From positions 2,624,793 through 2,688,792 of the forward strand of contig NC_018392.1 of NCBI RefSeq assembly GCF_000208865.1: a stretch of DNA of 64,000 nt, written 5' to 3'. Below, piece by piece: positions 25,176 through 37,470 of the stretch. The DNA is from Neospora caninum Liverpool (Eukaryota > Apicomplexa > Conoidasida > Eucoccidiorida > Sarcocystidae). The position numbers and the translations under genes were made by a program. The stretch's first letter is position 1. The number at the start of each line of letters is the position of its first letter. A model generated the notes under the pieces. The model had not been told where the DNA came from and made no database searches. It was given only the letters and a program-made list of their open reading frames with translations.

Positions 25176-28100
25176 TGTATCTGACTGAAGTTCGCGCAGG
25201 CCGAAAGGCCGTGGGTGTAAGCAGTCCTGTCGCTCGTCGTCCACCGTTCGTGTGGACTACGTGAAGTCGTCGGGTGTCTCCAGTTTAGGGTTACGAATTC
25301 CTCCATATGCGTTCCAAAGATGTGCCCGGTGTGTCTCGCTCACCCGCGTTTTTGCGTGTTGAGCCCCTGCGGCGTCCGCTCGCGTGTGGGTCGACTTGTC
25401 GCAAGTTCGCGCGTTGTCCTTCACGAGGCTTCGGCGATTCACAATATACTCAGGAAAAAAGCGGAGACCTGGGCGCGTCCCCGCACTCTCGGCGTCTCTC
25501 TCCTCGCTCCTCTTCCCGAGTGTGGGCGCCGCGCCTGACTGTGTGGATGCGTGTTTGTAGGTGTGACGCTGATGTATCTGCACGGCCGGCAAAAGCAACA
25601 GAAGCGCTTGGAGGTTTTTCAGTCCTTCGTGGAGCGTTCAGGCGAGTGCTGCCTCATCAGCACGGATCTGGCCTCCCGAGGAATCGATTTCACGCAGCTG
25701 TCTCTGTTCACGGCGAGCAAGCTGGGACCTACGGGCTTCTCTGGAAAGAGACGCGCGCGCGAGGAAGACGAGCGGACGCATGCAGAGCGACGCGCGGCGG
25801 GCCAGAGAACGGGCAGCGCGCGAGGCCGACCCGACGACGCCGCTCGCGGAGTCGACTTCGTCGTACAGCTCGACTGCCCAGACAGCGTCGAGACGTACAT
25901 CCACCGCGTAGGCCGAACGGCCAGGATGCAACGCAAGGGACAGGCTCTCCTCATGATCCTCCCCTCGGAAGTCCAGTTCGTTGACCGCCTCCGCGACAAA
26001 AAGGTACGGACACAACCCACAGACACCACCGACAACGAAGCCAAAATGCACACACATATATACACATTATATATATGCATATATATATGCATGCGTGCGT
26101 GTCTGAGTATGTACGCCCATTTGAGTCCTATACGTAGATTTATGCGCACGCACATGCCTTTCGACTTGAGTTCGGATCAGGCAGACGCGGCGACGTCGAA
26201 CAGGATGGGCAGGTGTCTAGATTCCAGGAGCGAAGAAGGGGACGGCCTGGAGGTAGCCTGCGACGCAACTACGCCGAGAGGGTGTCGAGCGGTGCACGTG
26301 TGCGTATGTCTCTTCTGCTTACTCAGTGGCTCTATTTGCTCGACAGATATTGTCTCACATCCGTCAACAGGTCTTCTGGTTTTTGCACATTCACAAGCAC
26401 ACCGTTAGTCGAACAGAGGCGTGAGAGGACCGAAGATCCTGGGACGAACCAGGCTTCCCATGCGCGCGATTTGAAATCGCTCTTCCCTTTCGTGACGCGC
26501 CCCTCGACCTGTGACGTGCCGTGCGCGGGTTGGCCTGCTTCCCTTCTTTGATTCCTTTGGGAGTGCTTTTCTCGTCTCTTCGCTCTCGTTTAAACGCAAG
26601 CGGTGCGATGATGCTTCGCTTTCTGGAGTTGGGACGGCTGCTGCTCGCCTGGCGGCAACTCTCCCCTCATCCGGCCCTCCGGGCCTCTGTGTTCCTTTTT
26701 TAAAATCTCCGTTCCCTCACGGTCAAACATGCGTCCCAGATCGAGATGAAGCAGCTCTTCATGAATCCGAAGAAGGCGGTACGGGTTGAAAATAAGCTGC
26801 AGTCGATCCTTGCGCAAAAGTGAGTTACAAACTCCTGGGGGGTTCGTCCTCGCACACTTTACAACCGAGCCGCGCACATCCCCCCGTGTTTGTCCTTGTC
26901 CTCCCTCTGTCCCGCGGCCTAACGCTTTCCTCATCTCTCTCTCTAGTGTCGTCCTTTCTCTCGTCTTCTTAGAACCCGTTCTGTCGCTCCGATCCCCCTC
27001 TCCCCCGTGTCCATATACAGTGTACATACACCCCGTCAGTGCGGCTTCTCTCTCGCCCCGGCGTTGTCTGCAGTTTGGCGCCACCGCCCGTGCGCCCTCC
27101 AAGGCTGCCTTGTCGATTCGCTTGCGCGCCTCTCTCTCTCTGTGTCTCCGCCTTTGCACGCGTCTGGCTGCAGCACTGCTCTGAAGATCCTTGCGCAGCA
27201 GGCCCTGACGAGCTATCTCCGTTGCGTCGCGTTGATGCCGGATAAGACCGTCTTCTCTCTCCCTACAGAGAAGAAAGCCTTGACAGCGCTCGCGAACGCG
27301 TACGGTCTCTCGCTGCCTCCCAATGTCACGCTTCTCGTGGACGAAAAGGCGAGGCCGCAGAAGGGCGGAGAGGCTGAGTGCGGCGAGGGAGAGAGCAGCG
27401 TGTCCACCGGCGGGGCAGTGGCTGTGACGGAGATGAAGAAAAAGAAGAATCTCTCGAAGCTGGAGAGACTCAAGGTGAGTTGGGCTTCGCGCAAAGCTTC
27501 TTCGGTGTGAGAAGGTGCGAACGGCACACCGTCCGTCTCTCTCGGTCGCCTGTGCAGTTTGCGCGTTCAATCCGAATGTGTCCGATGCTCTCCTCGTGTT
27601 TCACCTCTCTGCTTCCTCTGGAGCCTGTCGCCTCCTCCGTCGGCTCTCTCTCCGCAGATGAGCTCTCGGGGGGTTCTCTGCCGGGCGCCATGGAGCCTGT
27701 CAGTGCGTCGCGCTTTCTTGCTTGCGGCCGTGAAGCAACAAAGCGTGTCGGCGCCTCTCAGCCGCCCTGAAACGAGTAACTGAACAAAGTTTCGAGTTCA
27801 CGGAAGGCTAACCAGGCGAGGCGCGGCGGCCACGTGGAAAACGTGCTCTGTGAGCAGCGCTCTCGGCGTCGTGTGTTCCCTTTAACGCGAGTCGGGCCTC
27901 CTCTGGAGGACCAGGAATCGTCGTGCGCGTCGGCACGCTGAGACGCCTGTTCGGCGTCACATCTTGTCCACCGGCAGTCGTCACGTGCACAAATTGGGTA
28001 CCTGGGAGCGCGCGCTGTTGTAGCTGAGACCTTGCGCAGAAGGGAGCGGAAGCAGCGCAGAAAAAAATGCTCGAATTTCTGCTGACTGTGCCGATGGCTG

Positions 28101-30199
28101 TCAGGAGAAAATCCGACAAAAGAAGGCAGAGAAAGAAGCGCGACGCCAGACCCAGAGTCTCGACACAGAGACGAGAGAGGCCGGGGAGACGGAGACTCTG
28201 GTGGAGGTGGAGAGTGCAGCGGAGATTAAGGAGAAGAAGGGAAGAGCGAACGAGAGGAGACGGGAGCGGTTTGAAGAACCAAGCGAGGGAGGCCAAGACG
28301 ACGACGCAGCGGGAAATCTTGACGACGACGGTCTGCTCGTTTTGAAGGACACGGAAACTGCAAATCTCGATGAAAAAGACAAGGGTCGCCTGCTTCATGA
28401 GCAACTCATGAGGAAACCAGGTAACGTTTCCACGTTCGTCGCGGGTGAACAGCGACTGAGACCGAGGGACACAGAAAGCGACAGCGGAAACGACGCGTCT
28501 CTCTCGATCCATCGTGCACGCATCTAGACCAATGGTGGCCTGTTTTTGTGTCTGCATTTCTGCTCACATGTGCACAGTTTTTCGTGTGTAACGAGAGACG
28601 TTGATGTAGTCGGTGTCCTGTTCCCGCACGCGCTTCTCTATGCGTTGCGGGCCCTGTGTTGTGCGCGCGTCTGTAGAGAGGGCTTGGGCGGATTGGCAGC
28701 TGTGCAGTTCAGAGCTTTTCGATTGCGTCAGGTTTTCCTTATTTTTGGACTTTTGTTTTTCTCTTTCGGCAGGCTACCGGCGGGAGCAACTGCGTTTCCG
28801 AGCAGACGGAACGGCCAAAGTGAAAGGCCTGGCGGCGGCGTCTCTGCAGCAGAGCCACGTGTTTTTTGGAGACGAAGAGGGTGACGAGGAAGAAGAGAGA
28901 GACAGCGGAGACAGCGGAGACAAAGGGGACTGGGGCGGAGACGACGAGGGCGAGGAAGGCTCTGGAGATTTGCCGTCGGCCTCGGGCCGCGCGGCGTTTC
29001 TGCAGAGAATGCGGAAGAAGGTGCTTGCCGCGCAGCAAGGCGACAAGGTCGGCTCTCGAGGCGAGAGGGGGAAAAGGGAAAGCGACAAAGGGAAGGCCGA
29101 GGAGATGCCATGGCAGCGCAGCGCAGAAGACGGACAGGGCGTCGGAGGAGAGGAACCAGGAAGGGAACGAAAGGGAGAGAAGAGGCGAATACCAACAGAG
29201 AAGCAGGGCGAGAACGAGCTTGCGGGTATTTGTGTTCGTATCGCATCCTTGTTCTTCCCTCTTTGTTTCCCTTTTTGTGTCTTCTTGTTCTCGCTTGTTT
29301 CCTCTCTGCTTTTTGTTCTCGCTTTTTTCCTCTCTGCTTGTTCTCTCTTCCGCTCGTCCCCGCCTCGCCCCTGCGTCTTCTTCGGCACCGTGTGTCTCCG
29401 CGCCTTTTCCGCGGTCTCGCGTTCCTTTGTCGTGCACCGCCCCCTCTGCATCCCTCGTGTCTCTCTGTTCTTCCTGCTCGCCCCAGGAAAGACATCGACA
29501 GAGGATCCATGAACTACACACGCGACAGCGGCAGAAGGCGCGCGCGCGTCGCCAGGCTCAGGCTGCAGGTGAGACCCGCAAATGAAGGAAAGAAACCTGA
29601 GACAGACGAAGAAGTAGAAGAGAGGGAGAAGAAAGAAGAAAAAAAAAGAAAGAAGACGGGCAAAGGCCCCGAGGAAGGAAGCCAAGGAGAGAGGAAACCA
29701 GACGGGTGCGGGAAAGTTGGAGAGGGTGATGCGCTCGAGACGAGAGCGAAATGGGTTCTTACCGGGTAGTAGGTTGGTGTTTGGGTGGACTAGTCTCTCT
29801 CTCGTCTCAAGTTCGTTGCCATGCTGTCCACGTTCTTCCCTCGATGCAGAACAAGGCAATGCCCCTCAGGCTGTGTTGGACCTCCGCAACAGCCCGTGGG
29901 AAGAAGACGAAGAAAGCGCAGAAGAAAGAGAAGGCGGCGAGGAAGAAGACGCTGAGCAGCCTGGTGGGAGGCGCGTGGCGAGGCGTTCTTCGTCGCCTGG
30001 CGCAAGTGACGAAGAATGCGAAGAAACGAGGGGCGAAAAGAGGCGGAAAGCAGATCGGCATGAGACAGGAGTCGCGGGAGGAGGTGGGAGCAAACGCCAG
30101 CGACGGGACAGAGTCGCGTCGCAGGCGACAGATGACGGCGTTCCAGAAGAAGATTTGGAGGCACTGGCTCTGCAGGTTTTACAGGGGAAGGCGTTGTAG
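21843..30199 (+). CDS. DBP4: DEAD-box RNA helicase, Dbp4/DDX10 family
   Basis: This is a nucleolar ATP-dependent RNA helicase of the family that releases U14 snoRNA during early 18S rRNA processing. Twelve exons are all phase-consistent: 21843-22337, 22951-23069, 23375-23535, 23934-24082, 24599-24806, 25561-26003, 26740-26819, 27174-27474, 28105-28420, 28773-29047, 29487-29568 and 29850-30199. The product has 992 residues (yeast and human relatives have roughly 770-875). In order it shows the Q motif [10 protein letters not shown], motif [26 protein letters not shown] (residues 259-264), SAT, the [15 protein letters not shown] segment, LASRGIDF and HRVGRTAR. Family-specific parts follow: [51 protein letters not shown] and a final EALALQVL. 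An insert of about 53 residues splits motif V from the VVQLDCPD strand. The start ATG (GCCAGCATGG) precedes a basic N-terminus. The exon 10 donor (AAG/GTCGGC) is the weakest border. Confidence 0.93.
25144..25173. repeat. (TA)n microsatellite in a Dbp4 intron
   Basis: An uninterrupted TA tract of about 30 bp lies in the intron 24807-25560 of the helicase gene. Confidence 0.9.
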
Positions 30200-31156
30200 T
30201 TTCCGTTTTGTTCCCGCGGCTTGTTTTTTTCCGCACGTGTTCTGCCTCGTGGCGATTCCGGTACTCAAACCTCTGCTTCCTGGGGTCTCCGTTTCGTCTT
30301 TGGTCGCCTACGGGTTTTCTGTCCCAAGGCGTTTCCCTTGAAGACAATCTCCTTGCCTCAGGCGCCCCAGTGTGTCAGCGAGCGTTTGTTTCTTTCCGTT
30401 TTCCGTCTTCCCCCTCGTTCTCGGCTGTCCCTTTCCGGCACTCGCGCCGTCCTCGTCGACAGCCGCTGCGTGTCACCGCGTCTCTCAGTCTTCCTGGCCT
30501 TCATGCGCAACGCCCTCGAGCCGTGCAAGAACGCCGTTGAGCACCGGGAAAGGAAAACGATTCAGGTTTCTGAGCGCCAGCAAACCTTGGAAATAAAACT
30601 TCTTCCTAATCGCGTGGGGCGAAGGCGGCAGGTGCGGCGAACCACACCACTCGCTCCCGGGGCTGCCGTTACTTCAGGCCAGAGCTCGAACCTATGCAGG
30701 AAGGTATTCTCTGCGTGCGCTGTACACTTGCCTAGCTTTTATACAAGCAAATAGACCAGCACTTCGAAGTTGATCGCTTGCTAGCTCTGTGACGTCTCAC
30801 AGGGCGTCAGAAACAGGCGCTTTCCTCTCCTGTGTCGAGTCTCGACCACCCGGCTCCTGCGGTCAGACCTCTAAACTGCCGGGGAGACAGCTGATCGCGC
30901 AGGTCGATCTGTTTACGCCTTTCTACAACGCCACGACTGTCGCCCCAAATAACGCTCCGTGCATCTCTGTTTGGAAGGCGTTTTTCGACAGAGGGACAAC
31001 GGTGATGGAACACCGTGGCACTTTCACGCCGTGCTACATAGAAGACGAGAACTTATTACGCGTTCGACGCCGAAGCCGTCTACGCTTTGCTGGAAACGAA
31101 CGGGGAAAAAGGGGATCTAACAAGGTCAGCGAGACAATAACAGGTCTACCTGCACA

Positions 31157-31191
<35 letters not shown>

Positions 31192-33192
31192 GTAGGAACG
31201 TTGGCCGGCACGGAAGTCTACATCTCGACAGAGAGAGCAAGAGTGAAGATATGGGCGGCTACCGCGGGGGACATCTTGCGCCATGAATCTCCACAGGGTG
31301 CAATGCCGTGATTCGAAAGGGAGACAGCAGCCACTCCCGCGTGCGTTTGTGTCCTTTACTTTCTCGTGGGAGAGAAGCGTTCTTGTTTGGCTAGAGACTC
31401 CCGGCGTTCACTACCTCATTTTGCCTCCGGTTTCCACTCCTCCTTTGGCTTCCACGCTACACGGGAACGACCGAGTACCTCAGCGTCTCTCTGCTGCCTT
31501 GAGACGGATGCAGTGCCTCCCAGTCTGCGGCCACGGCTTCATTTCGCGTCGAGAGAAAGACGACAAACGGGAGAAAACGAACGAAAACCAAGAGTTTACG
31601 TTGGACGCTCGGGGAATCCAACGAGATCAGCCGCTGCTAACCAGAGGTTTGCCTTCTCCGCCTCGAGCTCGTTCGCTTCCGCTCTCCTCTTCTCTGCCTT
31701 TTCTGTTTTGTGTTTTGCCTTGTTCTCTGTCTTCGTGCCTTCCTTCCTGTCCCGCGTTGCCTGGATCTCGGGCGTATTTCTGCGAAACTCGTGAAGGTAG
31801 TCCGAGGAAAGGACAGTCGAAGACGAGGGAGAACGGGAGAGAGCCTGACAGGTGGTCGCCTTCTTGCTGTGCGTAGGCACACTCGCGAAGACGGCGAGAA
31901 AACCGCGCGGCGAGGAGGCGGCGAGAGAAGAAGCGGAGGCGAAGGACGAGTGGACGCAAAAGGGAAATGCGGAAACGAGGACAGAGACTTCTGTTTCTCT
32001 GTCGAGCGGCAGAGCAGCCTTGGACGGCCGCGTCAGCGCCGGGGCAGAACCCGAAGGAGACGAAGGGAGACAGGCTGACGAGGCCCAAGACGGAGACGCA
32101 AATGGAGAAAAAGAAGGCAAGGAAGGCATCCAGCTGCAGCGAAGTCTCTGGACGGCGTGAAGATCCTGCACACAAGACAAAACGACCGGAAAAAATGGCG
32201 ATGCGTCATGCTGAGGGCCAGAATGCAATCTCGGCATTTTCGGAACGAAGGATGGCGGACGGCCCCTACACTGCTCGACACTGGCTGTCGCACCAGCTGC
32301 GAATGCATGACGGATCAGAACACACTGTCTCTGCTTCCCGTTTTCTCGCTGTTAGACTCGTTCTCTTTCTCATTGCCCTTGCGCGCCTCTGTCTGATTCT
32401 CTCGTCCTCTCTTTCCGTCAACTGGTTATGTCACTCAATGCTTGCGGACGCTTTACCTCATCGGGTGGTGAGGGACTCGGGCGCAAACCTGTACTTTTCC
32501 GAGCTTCCACGAGGCGCGAGAGAACAGTTGGATCCACTTCCACGAAGATGCGAAACGCGCATGCTAGAAAACACGACGGGGAAAACGTGGGAGACAGAAC
32601 AGGCCGCACACGGCCAGAGATGACTTCCGGATCGGCCGAGAGACCGGCAGCCGCCCCGCTCAGTGGCGGGCCTACGCAGAGCGGACTGGACGGAGTCAGC
32701 AGTCAGGTGAAAACACGAGGGAGGAGCACGAGAAAAGAGGGAACGACGCCACCAAAACAAGCAGAAAGATCCATCGCCCACACGGGCCTGCGTATATGCA
32801 GGGGACTGCGGTGTCGAGATGCAGCGCGAGATCGAAGCAAAGAAACGAACAGGTTCAGCTGCACGCCCAAGACGCGTGCATCACCTCTCGATTTCCTGGA
32901 GGGAGGACGCCCACAAACGTGAAGGAGCGCGTCGAAATGACTCTCCGTGGCTAGGCTACGCATGCACATCTCTGAGGGTCGAGCGCCTCTAGGCCACGAC
33001 TACTGGTTTATATATAGAATATCCTTGTTTACCAAATCCGAAACATTTTGCGCTCGCCTGGAGAACACTCAGTTTAGCTACCGGCACAGCGATATTGAGA
33101 CGCGCGCAAAGAACCTCTCTCTGTTTCGCGATCTCCCTGAAGCACTGCACACCCTGGTGAAATCGACTGTCGGCGCCTTTCAGACTCGAGCG
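30200..33192. other. Three-kilobase intergenic region between convergent genes
   Basis: This lies between the stop of the Dbp4 helicase (+) and the stop of the REV7-like gene (-), so it should hold two 3' UTRs. A (TA)n tract is at 31159-31188. A Glu/Lys/Asp-rich plus-strand frame at about 31852-32160 is the most protein-like stretch, but it starts at GTG, has no matching splice partner that I could find and shows no domain. I call no gene here. Confidence 0.45.
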
Positions 33193-34338
33193 TCAGCATT
33201 CCTTTTTTAGCTGTGAGGCGCCGCGCATATGAAGAATGGTGGGTATAGACGCGCTTCCGATGCCTGGCCTACGCGCCCCTGTAACTCCGGAAAAACTTCG
33301 GATACCAAGTTGCCAGCGGTTTCTATCCACTGCCGTTCCATGGGAAGAACGCGAACGTTTCACGGCTCGTGGTGTCTCACCTTTTCTCCTATTAAGCAGA
33401 GCCTGGCCTTCCTGCAGCTTCGCGGAACCGATCGGCCGCTTCTCCAACTGTCTGGACCTGCGTCGCCGCTCCCTTGTCCTTTGCTCGTCTTCGTGCTCTG
33501 GAGCTTCTCCCTCTCCTTGGCCTTCCTCGCGAAAGTCGTCTATCCAGAAGCTGCTGACCTCCAGCCGAGTCAAAACATCGCGGAAGTGTTCAGCTGTAGC
33601 ACGAGAAGGGATCGGAAACGCGTACTGTGCATGGTTCCGCGGTCTACCTGGATACTCAGGCAGCGGGAACTCATTGCGTTCTTTCGGCCCTGAGCTGGGG
33701 TTTCTGCGCCTGGATTTCTGGGTCCGGTTGACGTCATCACCATCTTCGTCGCCGGCCCGCGGCGTCTCGTCCACCGGTCCTTCGAACTCCCTCCATCTTT
33801 TTCGGCACCAGAAACGGCCCCCGGCCGCACTTTCGCTCTTCCTCGGCTTTGCCTTGGTCTCCCCGTCTTGGCGGTGTGAGTGCTGCCCTTCCCTTTCGCT
33901 GTCTCTCTCACTCTCGCAGCCCAAAGCTGAATTTCTCGCCAAATTCAGCGCGGCTCCGGCGGGCTCTCCTCCGTCGTGGTGGCATCGTTCCACTGACGAA
34001 AGTTGCGGGAAGGTCAAAGACGAGAAGGACGAGGAGGCGTACGAAAAGCAAAAGTCGAACCACTCAAGAACTGAGTTGTTCTTGTCGAAAATAGCCAGAC
34101 GAATCAAAGGAAGGAGACGGCGCTGGAGACTCTCGCGCAAGGAAATGCACAGTTCGCGAATGTAGGAAGAAACCGCTTTTGCCTGGCTCCACCACACAAA
34201 CTGGCCAAAAAGGCGAACGCGACGAAAGAAAGCTGCAGGATACACTCCGCGAAGGCAGAGAAGATGATGGAACCACGCTTCCAAAAACGCGACGAGGGTA
34301 TCGACGGTGTCTGCGCCGCCCGCCGACATGGGAAGCAT
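33193..34338 (-). CDS. HORMA-domain protein resembling REV7/MAD2L2
   Basis: This single-exon gene encodes 381 residues. REV7 is the HORMA adaptor of DNA polymerase zeta and of other repair and checkpoint complexes. The N-terminal part matches its order: VDTLVAFLEAWFHHLLCLRG-VYP (residues 12-34), SSYIRELCISLRESLQRRLL, then IFDKNNSVLEWFDFCF (about 87-102). The segment AEHFRDVLTRLEVSSFWIDD (about 249-268) fits the later part of the fold. Between them lies a charged, Ser/Arg-rich insert of about 130 residues, and the C-terminus has a basic tail, so it is nearly twice the usual length of about 210. I chose the ATG at 34338 because an in-frame TGA lies just upstream; a second ATG three codons later has a better context. 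Mad2 or another HORMA protein is possible, but LRGVYP and LDK/FDK spacing favour REV7. Role in this organism is inferred from the family. Confidence 0.8.
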   Translation of the reverse strand: MLPMSAGGADTVDTLVAFLEAWFHHLLCLRGVYPAAFFRRVRLFGQFVWWSQAKAVSSYIRELCISLRESLQRRLLPLIRLAIFDKNNSVLEWFDFCFSYASSSFSSLTFPQLSSVERCHHDGGEPAGAALNLARNSALGCESERDSEREGQHSHRQDGETKAKPRKSESAAGGRFWCRKRWREFEGPVDETPRAGDEDGDDVNRTQKSRRRNPSSGPKERNEFPLPEYPGRPRNHAQYAFPIPSRATAEHFRDVLTRLEVSSFWIDDFREEGQGEGEAPEHEDEQRTRERRRRSRQLEKRPIGSAKLQEGQALLNRRKGETPRAVKRSRSSHGTAVDRNRWQLGIRSFSGVTGARRPGIGSASIPTILHMRGASQLKKEC

Positions 34339-35610
34339 CGGCACAGGCACGGCGGGGACAGTGGCTCACATGAGGTTGTGTACACAGGGAAAGGATTCCT
34401 TCAGTGGAGAAATGGAAACAGCGCGAGAGAGAGAGGGCGAGAGGTTCAGATGGAAAAAACGAGATAGCTGGTTCACAAGCAGCGACGGCGCAATGAAGAC
34501 AAACAGTTCCTGCGTGAGAAACCCACGTGTTTCGCTGAGATTTGAAATGAGGGTCCGGTGAACGGAGGAGAAACGGAGAAAAGGGATACAGGTGTGCGCG
34601 TATTTTCCGCGTGAATTTCCGTGTGAAGCGTTCAGCCATAAGTCACCTGGAAGAGATGTACCATGTGCATCGTGGAATCCGAGACGACTCTTCGCAACGA
34701 GGACGTGTGTTTGCGGGAAAACGTTTCGCTGGCCCGCAGCGAGCGGAGAAAGTGACGCAAAGACAAAGGGTACGAAGGAAAACAGAAGCAAAAACATATA
34801 TGGCAGAACGGGGAGAAACGGCAAACGCAAAAGGCCAGCAACACCATACAGTTCGAGGACGGAACGCGCTGGGAGTTGAACAGCGATCGACTTCCTCTAG
34901 ATGCATGCAGTCCTCAGCGCAAAGCCCCGCTCGTTTGTGTGCGATCCTGCTCTCGTGTTTCGGATGTTTTGAGTGCATCTTCTTCTCATTGGTGACCGTT
35001 CCTTTCCGGGTTTGTCTCTCTCGTCCCAAGCGAGACTCGACACAGCACACGCTCGTCCGACCGTCTCTCTCTCTCTCTTGGTCCCTCCTTGCTGCCACAC
35101 TGTCTCGCGGTTTCGTTTGTTCAGCCTCGGAGGGGCCATACACAGCACGTGTCGCCTGGGTCTTTCCGTGCGAACTTCCCGTTTCCAACCACCAGCAGTC
35201 CCGATCTGTTTGCCTCGGAAAGAAACGGTTTCACTAATCCAGAGAGCGTTTCGCCTGCTAGCCGTCTGGTGACCCTGCGTCGCGGGCGAGCTCCCCTTGA
35301 CTGCATGCGTAACCAGATTGAGGGGACGGTAAGACACTCCAGAAAAACTGCGCCTTTGTCGCTGCTGCACCACATGGCAGGGAATGTTAGGAGCACACAC
35401 GCGGCTCGAGAAAAGAAAATCCGGAAGACGACGCCTTTCTGGGTGTGCTGGCGCGACGCCAAAAACGTCGGCGGAAGACACACGCCCGCACCTTGGTGTG
35501 TCTCTCGAGGAACCGCGTGCGTTCGAAGGGGAGTTGCCACGGCGAAGGCAATGGCTTACACACACGTAAAGACAAAAGCGAGTTCGAAATCAACTTGCAT
35601 CGCCTCCCAG

Positions 35611-35644
35611 CGCCTCGCGAGGGACGGGAGTCCCTCGCGAGGCG
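35611..35644. repeat. Perfect inverted repeat with 15-bp arms and 4-nt loop
   Basis: The arm CGCCTCGCGAGGGAC at 35611-35625 is followed by loop GGGA and then its exact reverse complement at 35630-35644. Each arm is itself partly palindromic (CCTCGCGAGG). No oligo-T run follows, so it is not a standard terminator. It lies far from annotated exons. Confidence 0.95.
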
Positions 35645-37036
35645 ATGCGGGAATTCAAGGACTGAGACGCGGTGTCGTTGTGGTGTCTCACCGTTTCACA
35701 AGTGCATATGCAGCGATTCGTTATGGAGGAACAAAAGAGAAGGCATTGCAAAAATACAAAAAACGCGTCTGCGAACGTGGGCCAAGAGAAAAACCGCCAA
35801 GCGGGTGCGTGCGCGGCAAAAACAGGTCATTTGTAAGCTGAACCAGTCACACAGGACAAATCGTTAGATCGCGCAGGATATGTTGTGCACGCAGATGTAG
35901 AGACTGGTGGAGGCAATCTTGAATGCGTTCCAGTCGAGCTTTTGGGAGCCCACACGCATTCCGTTCGTTTCATAACAAGTGTTGCACCAGCAAAAGCATT
36001 AGCTGCAGCTCCACCCCGCAGTCGTCCAGTCGCGCAAACAGGTTATGACGTTGCTTTTCGGGCACAGCCCTCATCGCATTGTATGGATGAATAGACCACA
36101 ACAGCACACGATTCCTGTTGTTCAGGAAATAACCCAGAGCTGTCCCGGAATGTGGTGTCACTGGTGAACGACGGGAGGTGCTTCGCGGTCGCCAGTCAGT
36201 TCCGTGTGGCCGCATCAGTAGACTCCTTCGTGCCAAAAGTGAATTTTCTCATGCGCGTGTGTTCTCATGCTTCCATTCCCGTCGCCATCGTCCCGTGCTT
36301 CCCCTCTGGATACAAAGGTGCATGTCCCTGGTTCTCATTCGACGTGCCTCTTCGTGGCTAACAAAGCCTCCTCGTTTGCCTGACAGGCATAGCCGCACAG
36401 CTGCTACGCAAACGTGTTTCGTTTCTCGAACGTAAATAGTGTAGTCACAACGTCCTCGGCCGTTTGTCGAGACGGCAAATCTAACAGCGGGACTGATCAC
36501 CAGACCTCGGCTCGTCCTAAATCGGTTTCGCCTCCTCCTCCTGAAAGTGGACTGAGGTGGATGACGTCAGTCGCCTTCAGGTCCACCTGAGCAAATTCCT
36601 GCGCAGTTCTGGCCTTACCGAAGAGCCGGTGGGAACTTCGCCCTTGTGTCGCATCTGTGAGGTAGCCGTTTGATGAGGCAGATGATCTGCGGCACACTAA
36701 CCTGATACTGCACGAACAAGGTGGAGCACTGATCTAGGCTGAAGCTGGGCTAGAGAGTTAGTGCATCACTTTGTCGCCAAAAAGTACCGTCTCAGGAGTC
36801 GGCGGAAACTTCACGCCCGGTTTCTACCCTCTTGCTTGTGAGGCATTGAAGGGGCCCAGCGTTGTGCTAGGATTGTGTTCAGGACTCAGCTACACATCTG
36901 AAGGGAAGATGCTCCACCTCGAAGTCTCCGCCATCGCAAACGCAGATAGTGATTCAACTCATGAAGACCGGTAGTCTGTCACGGTTGCGAAGTCGAGAAC
37001 GCCACATGCAAAGTTTGTGGCCATCCTTTCTCGCAC

Positions 37037-37470
37037 GAACGTCCGACAGAGAGCCTATCCCCTGGGCGGAAGTACATATAGCGGATAAAGTGAAGTTATA
37101 CAACCTGTAACGTTGGCGGTGAGTTCTCTGACAGACTCCGGGATTCTTCGCGGATGCACGTCCGCGCTACTCAGTAGACCTTGGCCTCTACCGCTGCATT
37201 CAGGACGTATCAGATGACCCAACATGTAGGCAGTGCAGCCCTTCACCCCACTGCGTGCTTCCTTCAATTCTACCACATCGTTACAAACTCAGGTTCAGTC
37301 CTCTTCCTTCAGCTTCCACCCCTACTTACCAGATTCAACATGGCCAGGACCGTCGCAGGCGCGTCCTGAGCGGATATTCCATCTTCCCCGCGTTTTTGCA
37401 AACGATATTCCCTGAAAAGTGATAACATTGGTTCCTCGGACAGCGAACCTTCCGGTACAAAATCAAATTG
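37037..37470. repeat. Dispersed repeat, copy 1 (about 434 bp)
   Basis: This segment recurs in the same orientation at 48287-48720 with roughly 95% identity by eye and a few short indels (the second copy gains CTCT and a short T/A insertion and lacks about 11 bp near its end). Flanking sequences do not match, so the unit is discrete. It contains an 18-bp imperfect palindrome (CGCGGATGCACGTCCGCG). The conserved 60-codon frame in it starts at GTG and need not be coding. It lies about 0.8 kb upstream of the Aha1-domain gene. Confidence 0.9.

Noticed and set aside
31852..32160. A Glu/Lys-rich plus-strand frame between Dbp4 and the REV7-like gene
   Set aside because: It starts at GTG, has no supported neighbouring exon and mirrors an equally long antisense frame. 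It was left as intergenic.
37233..37415. A 60-codon frame conserved between the two copies of the dispersed repeat (also at 48492-48674)
   Set aside because: It starts at GTG, and conservation is fully explained by recent duplication of the whole 434-bp unit.
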